DNA from: Hydra vulgaris | Lineage: Eukaryota > Cnidaria > Hydrozoa > Anthoathecata > Hydridae | Length of the DNA: 64,000 bases | Assembly (NCBI RefSeq): GCF_038396675.1 | Contig: NC_088933.1 | Location: forward strand, 22,737,001-22,801,000 | Direction of reading: 5' to 3' | Part shown: positions 22,197-34,590 of the stretch, one piece after another | Layout of the letters: each line of letters starts with the position of its first letter | Position numbering within the stretch: the first letter of the stretch is position 1 | The notes under the pieces: model-generated | The model's input: the letters and a program-made list of their open reading frames with translations, nothing else | Told to the model about the DNA's origin: nothing | Database searches by the model: none | Translations under genes and position numbers: made by a program

Positions 22197-22693
22197 GCAC
22201 TATTAGCGGTTTTTGAGATAATGAAAATGTTCAAAAACTATAACAAAATCATTTGCAAAAATTCACAGTTTTTATATCACTTTTATGAAAATTATCTAAT
22301 TTTCTTGCTGAAATACTATTATTATTAGCCAGAAAAATGTATTTTTATGTAGACTCTTTATCCTTTATTGTTAAATAATAATTTTCCAAGTTTTAGATCA
22401 ATAATCTTTTTTTTTTCATCACTTTTTTCAGAGTATACTCAAAAACTCTGTTGGGTTTCAAAGTGTTTTTTTTTTCTTCCAAATTGTAAACTTTGCATTC
22501 CAGTAACTATTTAAATAGACAAAAATTTTAACTTTTTTTTTTTTTTAATTAAATCTCCATGCCATTTAAGTATACAAAAATTAAGTTAAATTTTAATTTC
22601 AAAACATTAAATATTTTACTAATGTCCACTATTTAAACTACTATGCAAGGCCGAGTGGGCCATTTTAGTTGTGGAAACTGCTCCTTATATTGA

Positions 22694-22764
22694 TTACAAC
22701 CGTCTCTCAACTCTTTAGACTCCGAAACACTTTTCGGAGTTAAAGAGTTGAAAGGGGGTTGTAA
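22694..22764. repeat. Imperfect foldback hairpin
   Basis: The sequences TTACAACCGTCTCTCAACTC and GAGTTGAAAGGGGGTTGTAA face each other, with further pairing inward to an 8-nt loop. It is probably a small foldback element. Confidence 0.65.
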
Positions 22765-23347
22765 CCAATAGAAACAGGTTGATATAAATAAAACATATAA
22801 TATATTTTATAATTCTTCTTCTATATAAATTGAAAAAAACTTTATAGCTTTCAAATTTAACTGAAAGTTAAATGAAATTTTGAAATTGTTACCAAATTTA
22901 ACTGAAAGCCAAATTTCTATTTCAACTTCGGCACCGAAGTCGAAACCGAAGTCAAGTGTGCTTTTTAGTAAACTTCGTAACCCGAATTTTAATGAATATT
23001 TGCCGGTCCTTAGTCACACTAAAGGATTGTCCGCTTGTGTTTTAAATCTGAATGAAAAGCTGCATATGCTCATTGCAACAATCATAGACTTAATTTAGCT
23101 ATTTGTGCCTTATACAAAGTGCAATATGTCAAGTATTTTTTTGGCACTATGTCATATTTTGCAATATGTCAAGTATCTTTTTTGACACACTTTAATGAGG
23201 TATCATACTTTTTAAACTTGTACGTACCAGGCAACAAATGTTAGAGGAGTATATTGAAAGTACCGTTTTCTTGGCTGTTAAAAAAAAAATTAAACGTTTT
23301 TGCAGAACATGTTAGGTGGAAAAAAAATACATTTGTTTTAGATACTA

Positions 23348-23388
23348 GAACTAGTACAAAGTCTTTTTCAAAGACTTTGTACTAGTTC
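23348..23388. repeat. 19-bp-arm perfect hairpin
   Basis: The arms 23348-23366 and 23370-23388 are exact reverse complements with a TTC loop. Confidence 0.85.
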
Positions 23389-26097
23389 CTACAAAAATGA
23401 TTTCAGAAGTTCAACTTTTATGTGACACTAGAAAGGCTTCATCATATCATTTAGTGACTTTTATGGAACAGATCGACTGAATTCCCATGCTTTGACCTTG
23501 CGACGTTCATTAATGCGAAGCCTTTTGGTTAAATTTAAAAACGTAATTTCAATTTTAATATTACTGGGTCGTTAAAAGTGATAAATTTTCCTGCTTGTAA
23601 AAACATTAAAAATTTACCTGCTACTTTTCCATTAACTTCGTGTGAATGTGAGTGGACATATTATTCACTTTGGCACCTGAAAAATTATATGTTAAGTACT
23701 ATGGTACAGTGTCAACAACACCGATTTGGTATAATCATTCTTTATATATAAAATGCTATGTTGTGTTTGTTACATTGGCAAATACTTTTTTTTTTTGAAT
23801 TGATTTTTTTCAGATTTTATGTATTTGTTAGCAAGATTTAATAAAATAAAAATTTGAAAGCTTCCCTTTTTTAACTAAATGGGGCATTAAGAATGATTCT
23901 CTAAATACCTTTTTATATAATTTAAAATTGCATATTATAATATATAAAAATATTTTATTATAATTTGTGTTGTGTATATAAAATTTTGCAATTTGTAATT
24001 TATTTTAATAATGGTAAGGTAAAAGTATAGTTTTTAATAATATATTTGTAAATAATGTGTGAATATATAATTTTATAATCTAAAAGTAATGTGCCCCGGT
24101 AATACCCTTGCATATTTTTAAGTGAAGAAAGACTCTTAATAGATTAACTTGACCCCTGAACAGGATTCACACTCTTAATTTTAATTGTAAATGATAAGCA
24201 AATTTCTATTGCAGTTTAAGGTCACTGCTTTCTTCGAGTGTAGTTAAGGTGGTAGTAAACTAATAAAAGTGAAAAAAATTTTTCTTTTACTTTCATTATT
24301 CCACCAGTATAATCATCGTAGATTTCAAATTTTTAGTTGATTTAATTAAATAAAAAAAGCTTCACATGTTAAAACTTGTTTATAATGTATTGGTATAAAA
24401 TGTTTTTAACTATTTTAGGTGCAAAGCTGCAGACTGCAACGACTTCTTGTTAATTTGTTTAGTATGCTGCCTTTATTGACATAATTTGCTTTTTGTTTCA
24501 AGCTGCATTCAAACTTTATTTTTTATGCTATAGTATCTCTTTTATCTTTTTAAAATAAAAATAATATGGGTGGATTAAAGAGAAAGCAATTATTAAACAG
24601 AATATACAACAATAAAAAAGCAAACTTCTGTGGAAACAGATATAAATAGATTCCTTCTTCAGTAACGAAAGCTTTATCTTTTGTTGAATCTGCTACACAT
24701 TCTGCTTCTTCAAAAAAATTAAATATTGCTGATAGAGTTTTTCAAGATTTTCAAAGTACAGATTTAAACTTTGTTATGAACTTTAGTTTGTTAGAAAACG
24801 TTATAATGCTACTGAAATGCCTTAATTTGTGTGAAGATAATGTTTATTTAATGTTTGATTCCTCAAAAAAGTATGGTTTAAGTATTGGTTTAAAAATATG
24901 TTGTAACAGTTGCAATTGAAAAACTGAGTTTTATTCATCTGCTACATTTTGTAAAAAAAGTTTAATTGAACTACAAGATCCTAGTAAAAGCAAATGTAGT
25001 GGACAAAAACCATTTGGTATTAACACACGTGTCATTGTGGCTTTTCATGATATGGGTAAAGGGTTATTGTCATTTGAAAAATTTTGTGGAATAATGAATA
25101 TGAAGCCACTTATGAACAAAAAAAACTACAATAAAACTTTAAATAACCTGTTTGATGTTTATCAAAATTTAGTTGACCAGAACATGAAAAATGCTGCTGA
25201 GAAATTAATCTCTTCAGGTGAAACATCAAGAGACATTGTTTGTAGCTTTGATGGTTCATGGCAAAAGCATGGTTTTACTTTGAATAACGGAGTTGTTTCT
25301 GCAATTTCAGTTGAAAGTGGTAAATGTATTGACTTTCAAATAGAAGCAAAAACATGTAAATTATGTTCAATATGTTCTATTAAAGTTGGTGAATTAAAAT
25401 TATTACGTATACGTGGTAAAAGTCACGTAGATAAACGTGATGAAAGTCGCGCATTCATTTATGATTATTATTTTAATGACTATTGAAGTTTTATTATTGC
25501 CATGGGAATTATAACTCTGTATTTATATGCGATTTTATGTAATAGAACAGAAGGTTGAAAAACGCTCAGATAGTTGTTTTTAATATATATATAAACCAAT
25601 GCAAGAATGCAACACAATATGGAAGTTAAAAAAATACACGTAACCAGTTAAATATGAAAAGTTCCAGTCATCACATTATCAAAAGTGTAAAATTAGTCAT
25701 ACTGGATCATCATAAGCTAGGAATCAAGTGGTGTTTTGAAACTTTTTCATCATTCTGAAAAGAAAAACAGTTTAAAGTATACCACATATCTTGGTGATCG
25801 AGATAGTAGTTTTTATACCAGTGTTGTCGTTGCTAAACCTTATGGACATAATGTAGAAATTAAAAAATCAGAGTGCATTGGTCATATTCAAAAACGAGTT
25901 GGCACGCGTTTAAGAAACTTAAAAAAAGCAGTAAAGAAACTTTAGGTGATGGTAAAAAACTAGGAGGAGCAGGTCGTTCGACAGAAGATGTTATTGACAC
26001 ATTGCAAAATTACTATGGCAAAGTAATCGGACAGAACATTGGTAGTTTACATGCAATGAAAAAAAGTGTAGCAGCTGTTCATTTTCACTGTTAAAAG

Positions 26098-29000
26098 CAG
26101 CGCCGTAACTAGCTTTTCTAATGCCCTGTGCAAAATTTCATTTTTCGGCCCCCTAAGTCTAACTTTTTTTTGGAAAAATTGTAAATATAAAATATATTTT
26201 AATTTATTATTTTTAAAAATTTCTTTATTAAAATTGCACTTTTCTCGCTTTCATTTGCGCAAATTCATTTATAACGTCGTCATAATTAATATCTTTAACA
26301 ATGTTATATTCAATAGATATTATTGAAAGATTAGATAATCTTTCTTGTCCTATAGTAGATCTTAAATAATTTTTAATCAATTTCAATTTACTAAAACTTC
26401 TCTCACACGACGCAGTAGTAACTGGAAGAGTGAGAAATATCCGGATAGCAATATTAATATTCGGATAAGACTCAATTAAGCCAAAGTCATGAAGTGCTTG
26501 CAAAATATCTAGTGGAGTTGCAGTTTTAATATTAGGTATTATTGTCGATGCTTCAAATTTAAAGCTTTGTATCTCACAGGTGAACTGGTACATATTTAAA
26601 TCTTTGCTATACTTAATTGCTAAATCTGCAGCCAACTTTTTTAAATCCAAAACGCTGGTCGATTCCAAAGACATACCATACAGAAAGGAAAAACCATTGC
26701 AGATAGTTCGCAGTTGCTCATAACGCCAATCTAGTTGAGACAATAAAGTATCAAAAATCTTGTAAATTTGCATTTTGAACAAATGTTCTGGAGTCATATT
26801 ACTTCCTTCATCTGTTGCCTCATAATTTGCCATTTTCTTAACTTTTTTCTTGTGTTTATCAGGAAATCCAGCCTGTAAATTCATTGTTTCAGCTAAATTC
26901 TTTGCTTCCTGAAAATTTTGTTCGAAATCTGCTTCTCGTAGTCCTTGTAATGTACAACGTAGTGCATCAATTAATTTTGCTGCATGGTCAATTGATATAT
27001 CTTTTCGTTGTAATGCCTTATTTGTTCTGTCAATGCATTGTAGAATTTTATTCCACATAGAAAGGGTACAGATAAATCTATAATTAATTAGTAACAATAA
27101 ACTTTTTGCATTTGATACAGCTTCTGGATTTGATAAATCATTTGAAATCGATTCCAATCCTTTCTTTACTTCTGATAGATGTAAACTTAGTGATGTTATT
27201 GCATTGACTTTTGATGACCATCTTGTGTCCGAAAAACTTTTAAGTGTCAATTTTAAAGACTTCATTAAAATTTCCCATCGTGTTGTTGATGACGAGAAAA
27301 AATTGAATAATCTTTGCACAGTACCAAAAAAAGTTATCATTTCTGGTGATGTAGAGCCAGCATGGACACCAGCTAAATTTAAGTTATGAGCTGCACACGG
27401 TATAAATATTGCCAAACTATTAATTTCCAAAATACGCGCTCTGACTCCTTTGTATTTTCCCGCCATATTAGCACCGTTGTCATATCCTTGTCCTCTGGCA
27501 TCATTAATATCCAGTTTATCACCTTCTAGTTTATTTAAAATTTCAGTCGTTAAACCTTCTCCTGTTTTTTCATGTGAGTGAATGAAGTCGATGAAGCTTT
27601 CTTCGATCATTACCTTACCATTAGAATCAACATGGACGTATCGTATCATCTAACTCATTTGTTCTTTCTTTGATATATCAGGAGTGCAGTCGAATAAAAT
27701 TGTGTAGTATTTTGATTTTTTAATTCTAGATATGATTTCGTTTCTAGTTTTATCACCAATTAATTTTATTATTTCATTTTGAATAATGTGTGAAAAATAT
27801 GAAACAGAACCTTTTTTTATGTTTTTCAATATGTTCTTTTAAAGTTCTATTATAATGGCTAGCAAATTCTATCAAATTTAAAAAAATTCCACAATTTGAA
27901 TCTCCAATTTTTTCATTTGAACCTCTAAGAGCAATATTATTTTTGGCGCAGAATAGAATAGCATCTACAACGATTTTTAATATTTCACGCCATACCATTT
28001 TTTCTTCATTAATTGAATTAATTAAATAATCATCGAGTGTGTTCCCTGATCTTATATTTGTTTCCATCACTTTCAATTTTACATAATTGTTTCTGTGATC
28101 AGATGAATTTTCATGTTGTGGAATAACAGGATGAAGATGTTGCCAATCACGGAATCCTTTATGGGGGTCTGTAATATTATGAGATTTGTGGCCAAAAAGA
28201 ATACAAGGGAAACAAAATATTGCGTTTTGATTTATAGAATATAACAGCCATTTTCTTATAACCATTTCTCCATTAATATGTTTCACATAAAACCAATCCT
28301 TTGTAAATTTTCGCCCTGCATTGTCTGCTGATATAATGGTATTAACGTTTACATTATTGCCTTGTTCTGGACCATGCTTGACAAGGGAATATATTACATT
28401 ATTTGAAATAGCAGGCCAAGAATTTGGGTCGTTGTAATTTAGCATTATTTCTTGTGGAATAATATTGACGTTTGGTGTAATAGATGACGAATTTATAACC
28501 ATATTTTCAATTTCAACATTAGTAGTACATGTATTTTCGACATTTGTACTTTCGACATTTTTATTTTCGACATTTGTAATAATATCATTATGATCAATTA
28601 AACTTATAGGTTGCAATTGTAGCACAGCATCTTCATCTTGTAAATCAAAACTAGGTCTAGATATATTAGTTTCTTCAATTTGTGGATTTTTTTAAAGCCA
28701 TTTAGTAAATTGCTGCGACATTGATTTGCATTCTTCTTGTTTTTGCTTGTTAATTTTTCTTTTTTGAGCGCCCGATAATTGTTTTGACATTGTTTGACTA
28801 GATAAAAATAATAATATTAAATATAAATTTATGATTTATCTCTGGAGCTACTAGATTACCAGATATATCGAAAATAAAAAATTGTAAAAAAAAATTTATC
28901 GGTAAATTGAAATATGTGCTTGCCAACGCTATCTTACGATTCAAGTGTTTTATTAAGTTTTTATTATTTTAGAAAGCTTACCTGATGATTTAGTTTAATG

Positions 29001-29571
29001 TAATTAATAGAATAATTGGCATGATGTGGTTTAATAATTAGTTTTTTTTATAGCTATTTTTAACCAATCTATATTTAAATAAAACAAACTTACGATGTTT
29101 TTATAAACGAGTATATTTTAAATACTAATTGGAAATTATAAATTGTAATAATGTGTCATTAATAATGTGTCATTAATAATGACAATAAGTTTTTTTATGT
29201 TGCTTTGATTAAAAATGAAAATTGCTTCACACATTTTTTAAATTCACCACATTACTACACACACAATACGTTTTATTCTATTGCCCACCAGGTATCGTTG
29301 ATTGAATTCGCGCCAAAATATTACAATTTGGAATTGGAAATGAATATAGAAATTTTAAATTGCAGTATAGAATTAAGTAGCACTGTATTGAAATACAATA
29401 TAGTGCTACTTAATAGGAAAAAAAAATTTTAAAAAATTAAAAAAAAAATTAATAGAAGTATTTATTAATAGAACAAATAAATTTTCGTCAGTTTAAAGTT
29501 CCATTTCAAGGCCGCCTTATCTATGGGCCCTGTGCAAGTGCACCTGTTGCACCTGCCTAGTTACGGCACTG
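26098..29571 (-). mobile_element. hAT transposon 2 (ZMYM/TTF-type), perfect 8-bp target duplication
   Basis: The left end CAGCGCCGTAACTAGC and the right end (inward CAGTGCCGTAACTAGG) form the inverted repeats. GTTAAAAG flanks both sides (26090-26097 and 29572-29579), a perfect 8-bp target duplication. The element is 3474 bp and holds a nearly intact transposase on the minus strand. It inserted into the coding region of TTAA element 2, so it is younger than that element. Confidence 0.95.
26228..28790 (-). pseudogene. hAT transposase (ZMYM1-like), nearly intact
   Basis: From ATG 28790 the protein reads MSKQLSGAQKRKINKQ, a typical start for this clade, and runs about 854 codons. Order: WPAISNNVIYSLVKHGPEQ, a TTF-type zinc finger (FCFPCILFG, then QHENSSDHR), ALRGSNEKIGDSNCGIFLNL (DUF4371), DCTPDISKKEQ, RGQGYDNGANMAGKYKGV, CAAHNLNLAGVHA, and the C-terminal dimerisation domain RIFLTLPVTTASCERSFSK. 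Visible damage is small: one in-frame stop after QQFTKWL, one frameshift in an A-run near 27830, and one stop near 27650. This is the best preserved hAT gene in the window and suggests recent activity of its family. Confidence 0.9.
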
Positions 29572-30189
29572 GTTAAAAGTCATGACTATGAAACACGCCA
29601 TCAATTTTGTTTGCGCACCAAGGATTTTTGGGGCAAATTCCAGGCTGATAAAGTGACTGGAAAAAAAACATTTGTAACACATATATTTGCAACCTCTACT
29701 AGAATTATGTTTACAGCTAATTGCGTTCTACTTTTGCGAGTGATTTTGTGTTCTCAAATAACACCAAAACTTCCAACTACTAAAATGCATATATTTTGAC
29801 CTTTTTTGGTCAAAATCCAAAACTTTTAGTGTATGTTGTAATTGCATAAGTAAAGGATCACAAGCCAAACTTTCAGTTCAAATTTATTTACGGTTGCTGA
29901 AAAAACCCTGTCGCCAGTTATTCATTCTTAAGCTTTTGTGTATCAATAATTAATTTTTTTTTGCATAATTAATTTTTTTAACTTTAAAAATTTTTACTTA
30001 TATTTTAATCAGATAATATATGTTATGCACTATTAAAAATTAAAAAAAAAGTTGAAATGCAAGATTTTTTTTTAATGGTATACTACCACCTTAAGCCGAG
30101 TATTTTCAGTTTTTGATTGTAATTAAAATGTTTCATAAATAATATTACGCATTGTTGGAGAAGTAGAGAATTTTACTAATACAAAACTC

Positions 30190-31123
30190 GAGATGCGGTT
30201 TAATGTACAACTGGTACAGTTTTTTTTATTGCTAGAGAGCTCTGACACCGAAATGACTTCTTAAGACAACCAAGCATTTGGTTGCCAACCCACGCTGCTG
30301 CTTCTACTTGTACTTTGAGATTGTTAGATATTAGTACTTCAAGGTCACGCTCATTGCATGTTGGATCTAGATTGCGTCCGTTACCATCAATGTCAATCAT
30401 GGTATTATTAATTAGTTTTTGCAATAAACAACTTGCATAACTTTGCACTTCTCAAAGTTGAAATTCACAAGGCAGTTGTAGGACCAATTTACAGCGCTGT
30501 CGGTGTCAGTTTTTCATTGTCAGAGGAAAATTCATCGACATCGATAACTCATATAGCCTTAACATTATCGTCTTATAATTTGGTATGGTTGTAAATGCAG
30601 CGTGGTAAGTCATTCATGTTAAAAACACAAATAGCAGTGACGCAAGAACTGATTCTTGAGGGACGCTACTCATCAACCTTTTCCATTCCGACGTTTATTT
30701 TCTAATTATTTTTCATTGTTGTTAACAGCTGGCCTCAAATGTTATAGACGTGAGTCTTATAAAGAAGTCGTAGTGTGACACTTTGTCGAATTTGGGAAAA
30801 TCATTTATTTTTAATTATTATTAGTAGTTAATTAATTAACTAGGTGTCCCCGGTAAACTGCTTCCGTTAAATTGTTGCGAGATTCGATAAGGCTTGTAAG
30901 CAATCTTTGTGATGTACAAAACCATGCTGAAATTTTATTATTAGATTGTGCACAGTGCCTTATAATCCAATCTATGGTAGTTCTCTCAGTCACCTTGAAC
31001 AATATAAATGAGAGGCACCAGCTTGTAGTTTTGACTTTGTTTTCCTTTTTTAGGATGGCCGTGACATTAATTTGCGTTGAGATTTTAGCACTCCTTAGGG
31101 AGTTATTGAGCCTTAACAAATAA
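30190..31123 (-). pseudogene. CR1-like LINE reverse transcriptase fragment
   Basis: The minus strand shows VTAILKKENKV (usual VTAIFKKG), then VTERTTIDWIIRHC, a FDKVSHYDFF remnant (usual FDKVPHKRLL) near 30785, and NGRNLDPTCNERDLEVLIS with KGNQMLG-like sequence towards 30200. The order matches the fingers-to-thumb part of a CR1-type polymerase. The catalytic YADD block is not readable. It is an old 5'-truncated copy with many frame changes. Confidence 0.7.
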
Positions 31124-32264
31124 ATTAATTAATTTAGTTTTTTTTTTTAATTTTGCTATTTAAAATTGTTAATAATTTTTTTTAGAATAAGCTTAAAAGT
31201 ATTTATGAGATTACTGATGTTATAAAACTTGCTCAGAGCAGGCGTATTATTTGTAGAAGTTTTGACTTAAAAATTTTAGATTCAGTTTGCACAATTTAGA
31301 CGAATGCAGAAATACTAAGTTAATGCGTTGGTTTCACAAAATTTACTCTCCAATGAAAGGAAAGTATAGAACGTACAGAATATTAAGGAGTAGGCCAAAC
31401 GTTTTGTAATTTCTATTGTCGAGAGTCCAATAATATTGTTGGTAGCTTTTACTATGTCTACTCGCAGAGCAGAGTTCAGACAAGTTAATTAAATCATTCT
31501 GCGTTTGATGTGGCTTATAACAGTCACTTTCAGCAGCTGTATCATAATGATTTTTTTTCATAAATATTGTCTCCTCCCTTAATTCTATACTCATAATGTT
31601 ATCATGCATTTTCTCTGTTACTTTATTTCCTATGTAATACCAAATCATTTACTCCTCAAAATATAACTGAAGAAACGATAGGATGCAGCTTCTTTTTATA
31701 TATATTTGGATCTCTTATTTTTGATGCAAATTTTTCAAGATCTCGTTGAGAAAAAGTCCTTAAAAAGCATCTTTCAATCGATGTAAGTATGACAACTATA
31801 GGAGAATTTAGATAAGATTTTAGGGTTTCTTGTTCCCATTCTCCTATCTCAGTAATTTTTTTTTGCGAAGAATTTTTTTGTCATACATATGAAAGTAAAA
31901 AAATTGGGAATATTCTTTTTGTTTAAAAGTTGGTTATTTCAAACATTTAAAAAACCTTCCTACACCACTGTATACACGGACACATCACTGATCAGCTGAT
32001 CATAATTAAACTCATCAGCCTAACTCAACAAACGGAAAGAAAATAACAACAAAAAGGAAGAATTTGTCTTAATAATCTACTTGAAACTTGCGAATACCTC
32101 AAAGAAGCAGCCTACAAAGGTCACCTAACTGACATCATATTTACACAGCGATTTTTTTTTCCTTAAAAATTCCCAGAACTTTTTTAAAGAAATACGAAAT
32201 TTGGTACAAAACGCACGCAATTTTTTGATTGTTATGAAAAGTTGCAAAAAATTACTATCTTTAG
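31124..32264 (-). other. Unrecognised possible coding remnants
   Basis: Two minus-strand open stretches have a protein-like composition: about 31665-31862 (reading EIGEWEQETLKSYLN and IVVILTSIERCFLRTF) and 31343-31648 (ELREETIFMKKNHYDTAAE). They lie in the order expected of one gene with a frame change or small intron between. I do not recognise the family. They could be transposon-derived like their surroundings. Nothing else is visible here except a T-run near 31850. Confidence 0.3.
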
Positions 32265-33700
32265 CAGTGGTTTCCAACCTGTTCTAACCCGTTCCCCAAA
32301 TTATATTTCATAAAACCTTCATGGACTCCTTTTCTTTTAAAAACTTTTACAAGGTGAAAATTTTAATAATGTAACTTTTATTCATCAGGATAATATTTTG
32401 CTTAAGGTATTTTTGATTAGACTGTCTAGTGACAGTCTATTCAAAAATATTCCAGTCTATCAATGACACAAAAGTATTTTATCTTAGTTAATATATGATA
32501 AAAAAGCAGATCAGTGGAAAATCTGGTACTTCTTACTAGCAATTAATATCTGAAAATTTGGTTTAATTTAATATCTGCATTGATATTGAGTCTATTTCTT
32601 TTTTAGTTTTAAGAGATAGCATAGCTGAAAATTCGGCTTCACAAAAATGTGATGTTGAAAATGGAATAAAGACTTTAAGTGCATGATGAACACAATGGAT
32701 ATAAATTCCACATTTTCTTCCAGAAGTTATCTAATGGTGTTATTTTGAAGTGATCCTTAGCCGTGGTATCATCCTTTAACTCTATAAATTCTTCTTGCGC
32801 TTCCTCTTTTTCATCTTTTACATCACAAGAAAGTGGTGATATAATAATTTTACTGCTGAAAAGGTTCTCATCTAGAATATAGTTACCCAACTCATTAATC
32901 AAATCAACTAGGTGACAAACTATTTCTATCTTTGTAATTTTGGGAAGCATATTATTTCCAATCACGCAATTAAAATTTTGAAACATAATCGAATTTCCAT
33001 TGCTAATTCTAGTCTTATACAGTTTGAGCATTTCAATAAATTCATTCAGTATTTCCGAGTGTGTAATGACATTAGCATTTTTGCCACAATATGACCCACA
33101 ATGTTCACATGATAAGCCGTTGTTATTTCATAATTGTCAAATTTACAATATTCTACCTGTCCACTTTTCATTTGAAATAAAAATTAGTTCACTTCTATTC
33201 TAAGCTTGAAAAATCTTTCCAAAAATTTTTCAGCAGAAAGAAGTTGAGTGTTGAGAGCAGAGGATTTTATATGACCAATTTGACTAATTGATTAAATACA
33301 GCTTTCAAACTACCTGGTAAAGTTTTGGTTACCAAAGCCTGTCAATGAATAAAACAGTGAACACCAACTACATTTGGAGCAATCTATTTCACTCTAGTCT
33401 GCAATCCAGACTTCACAACCAATTTTACGGGGGATGGGGGTGACACCACCATCCTCCAAAGATTGTGATTATCAATCACAATTTTTGGAAGGATTTTCCA
33501 TTTTAATTGTTTTTCATTGAAATACTGTTTAAAAATTTCCATATCTTGTTATATAATATCATAACATATTGTTGTTTTAAGCATAGAAGAAAACAAAACT
33601 CTTCCTTGAACTTGTTATTGCGAATATACCTACAAAATACAATTAATTGCGCTATTGAAGATCTATGGACTCATCCAACTGAATAGAAAAATATGGTGAT
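32265..33700 (-). mobile_element. hAT element remnant, ZBED5/FAM200-type
   Basis: The left end CAGTGGTTTCCAACCTG matches the usual start of Charlie/Buster-like hATs. Coding remnants on the minus strand run from YFSIQLDESID (near 33665) through APNVVGVHCFIH (near 33375), ELKDDTTAKDHFK and FWKKMWNLYPLCSSC (32690-32800), to FCEAEFSAMLSLKTKK (near 32610), the C-terminal dimerisation region of ZBED5/FAM200A-like transposases. Many stops and frame changes are present. I did not find the right end; a foldback element starts at about 33718. Confidence 0.75.
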
Positions 33701-33717
33701 TCTTTATTGAATATGGT

Positions 33718-34161
33718 GATTTTTTGGTCTTTGAGATAGCTAACTTTGAGACATGGAGCAAACTCCAAACATTTATGTGTTTATACTTATGTCAAATAAG
33801 GATGCTTTGCAAAAAATTGCGATGATTGGAGCCTGGGAACAAAAAACCCCCCTAAAACTTTTGCCCCGCTACTCCAAACGTGAGAGCAACAGGTTGATAA
33901 AATGTTTTTTGTACTATTCTTAACTACACTTATATTTATCGATAAATTTTAAATTTCATAGTAAAATATTTCAACATTTAAAAATTATGACCATATAAAG
34001 TTTAAACCCCGCTCAATTTAAGGAAAAATTTTTTTTTGTTCCCAGGCTCTAATCATCGCAATTTTTTGCAAAAGCATCCTTATTTGACATAGGTATAAAC
34101 ATATAAATGTTTGGAGTTTGCTCCATGTCTGGAAGTTAGCTATCTCAAAGACAAAAAAATC
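33718..34161. mobile_element. Foldback (MITE-like) element with ~120-bp arms
   Basis: The segment starting GTCTTTGAGATAGCTAAC and running to about 33845 is repeated in inverted orientation at about 34029-34159, with a spacer of about 180 bp. The arms are around 90% or more alike by eye. No coding content. The target duplication could not be defined. It sits between the ZBED-type hAT and a LINE fragment. Confidence 0.8.
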
Positions 34162-34171
34162 CAGGATCCGC

Positions 34172-34590
34172 CCCTGGTACCACAGGATCTGTTCTCGGGC
34201 CACTTTAATTTCTCATCTACTTAAATGATCTACTAGACAAAATACTGTACCATTTCAAAATGTATGCAAACGAATTTAAATTAATTAGGATTATTAAATC
34301 AAAGGAAGACACCATAAAACTCCAAGACAACATTAAAGAAGTAGTGAAGTGGTAATACACACGACTCATGTGTTTTAACGTAAATAACTGCTTAAGTCAT
34401 GCACACCGGTTGCAACGGCAACAAAAAATATTTTGCAATCTACACAAAGAACGAAACTGTAGGTCAACTGCACCAGCTATTGCGCAAAACATCTGAAAGC
34501 GTTGTAATCACTAATGATTTAAAGGTCAAAATGAAATTTAATAGTGAACTTTTCAAAGCGATTGCCATAGAGAGAATAATAGCATTATAA
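34172..34590 (+). pseudogene. CR1-like LINE fragment (RT and thumb)
   Basis: The plus strand gives GSVLGPL-FLIYLNDLLDK, then KMYANEFKLIR (usual KMYADDTKLI: the DD box has decayed to NE), KEDTIKLQDNI, and in another frame HTGCNGNKKYF and VVITNDLKVKM. This is the palm-to-thumb part of a CR1-type polymerase, truncated on both sides and inactive. Confidence 0.75.

Larger units (their letters stand above)
22197..24243. other. Spacer with foldbacks, no recognised gene
   Basis: No protein family could be recognised. An open stretch at 22880-23098 (plus) has an ordinary-looking amino-acid composition, but I could not link it to any family. Two hairpins occur: 22694-22764 (arms about 31 bp, imperfect, around TTCGGAGT) and 23348-23388 (perfect 19-bp arms, 3-nt loop, containing ACTAGTACAAAGTCTTT). 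Confidence 0.4.
24566..29800 (+). pseudogene. DDE transposase of TTAA element 2, broken and interrupted
   Basis: The gene begins near ATG 24566 (GGLKRKQLLNRIYNN). It shows INTRVIVAFHDMGKG, IVCSFDGSWQKHGF (same site as DGTWQKRGH in the other copy, so the likely catalytic Asp is kept) and TCKLC. After a gap it shows LGDRDSS (GDGDS in intact relatives) and ECIGHIQKRVGTRLRNLKK. It runs to 26093, where the hAT element begins, and resumes at 29580 with YETRHQFCLRTKDFWGKFQ. In-frame stops lie early (after NRYK and after CNSCN), and the frame shifts between about 25486 and 25970. It must have been dead or dying for longer than the hAT insertion, which is itself much better preserved. Confidence 0.85.
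24248..30090 (+). mobile_element. TTAA-targeting DNA transposon 2, split by a hAT element
   Basis: Both ends read TTAA followed inward by GGTGGTAGTA (TTAA at 24244-24247 and 30091-30094), a shorter and more diverged inverted repeat than in the copy at 11283 but with the same GGTGG start. The 5843-bp span includes the hAT insertion at 26098-29571; without it and its 8-bp duplication the element is about 2.36 kb. The transposase is on the plus strand and belongs to the same family as that at 11848-14528, though the two are quite different in sequence, so this is a separate subfamily. Confidence 0.88.

Noticed and set aside
22880-23098. Plus-strand open frame of 72 codons
   Set aside because: No motif, splice context or family could be recognised, and an open frame of this length is expected by chance.
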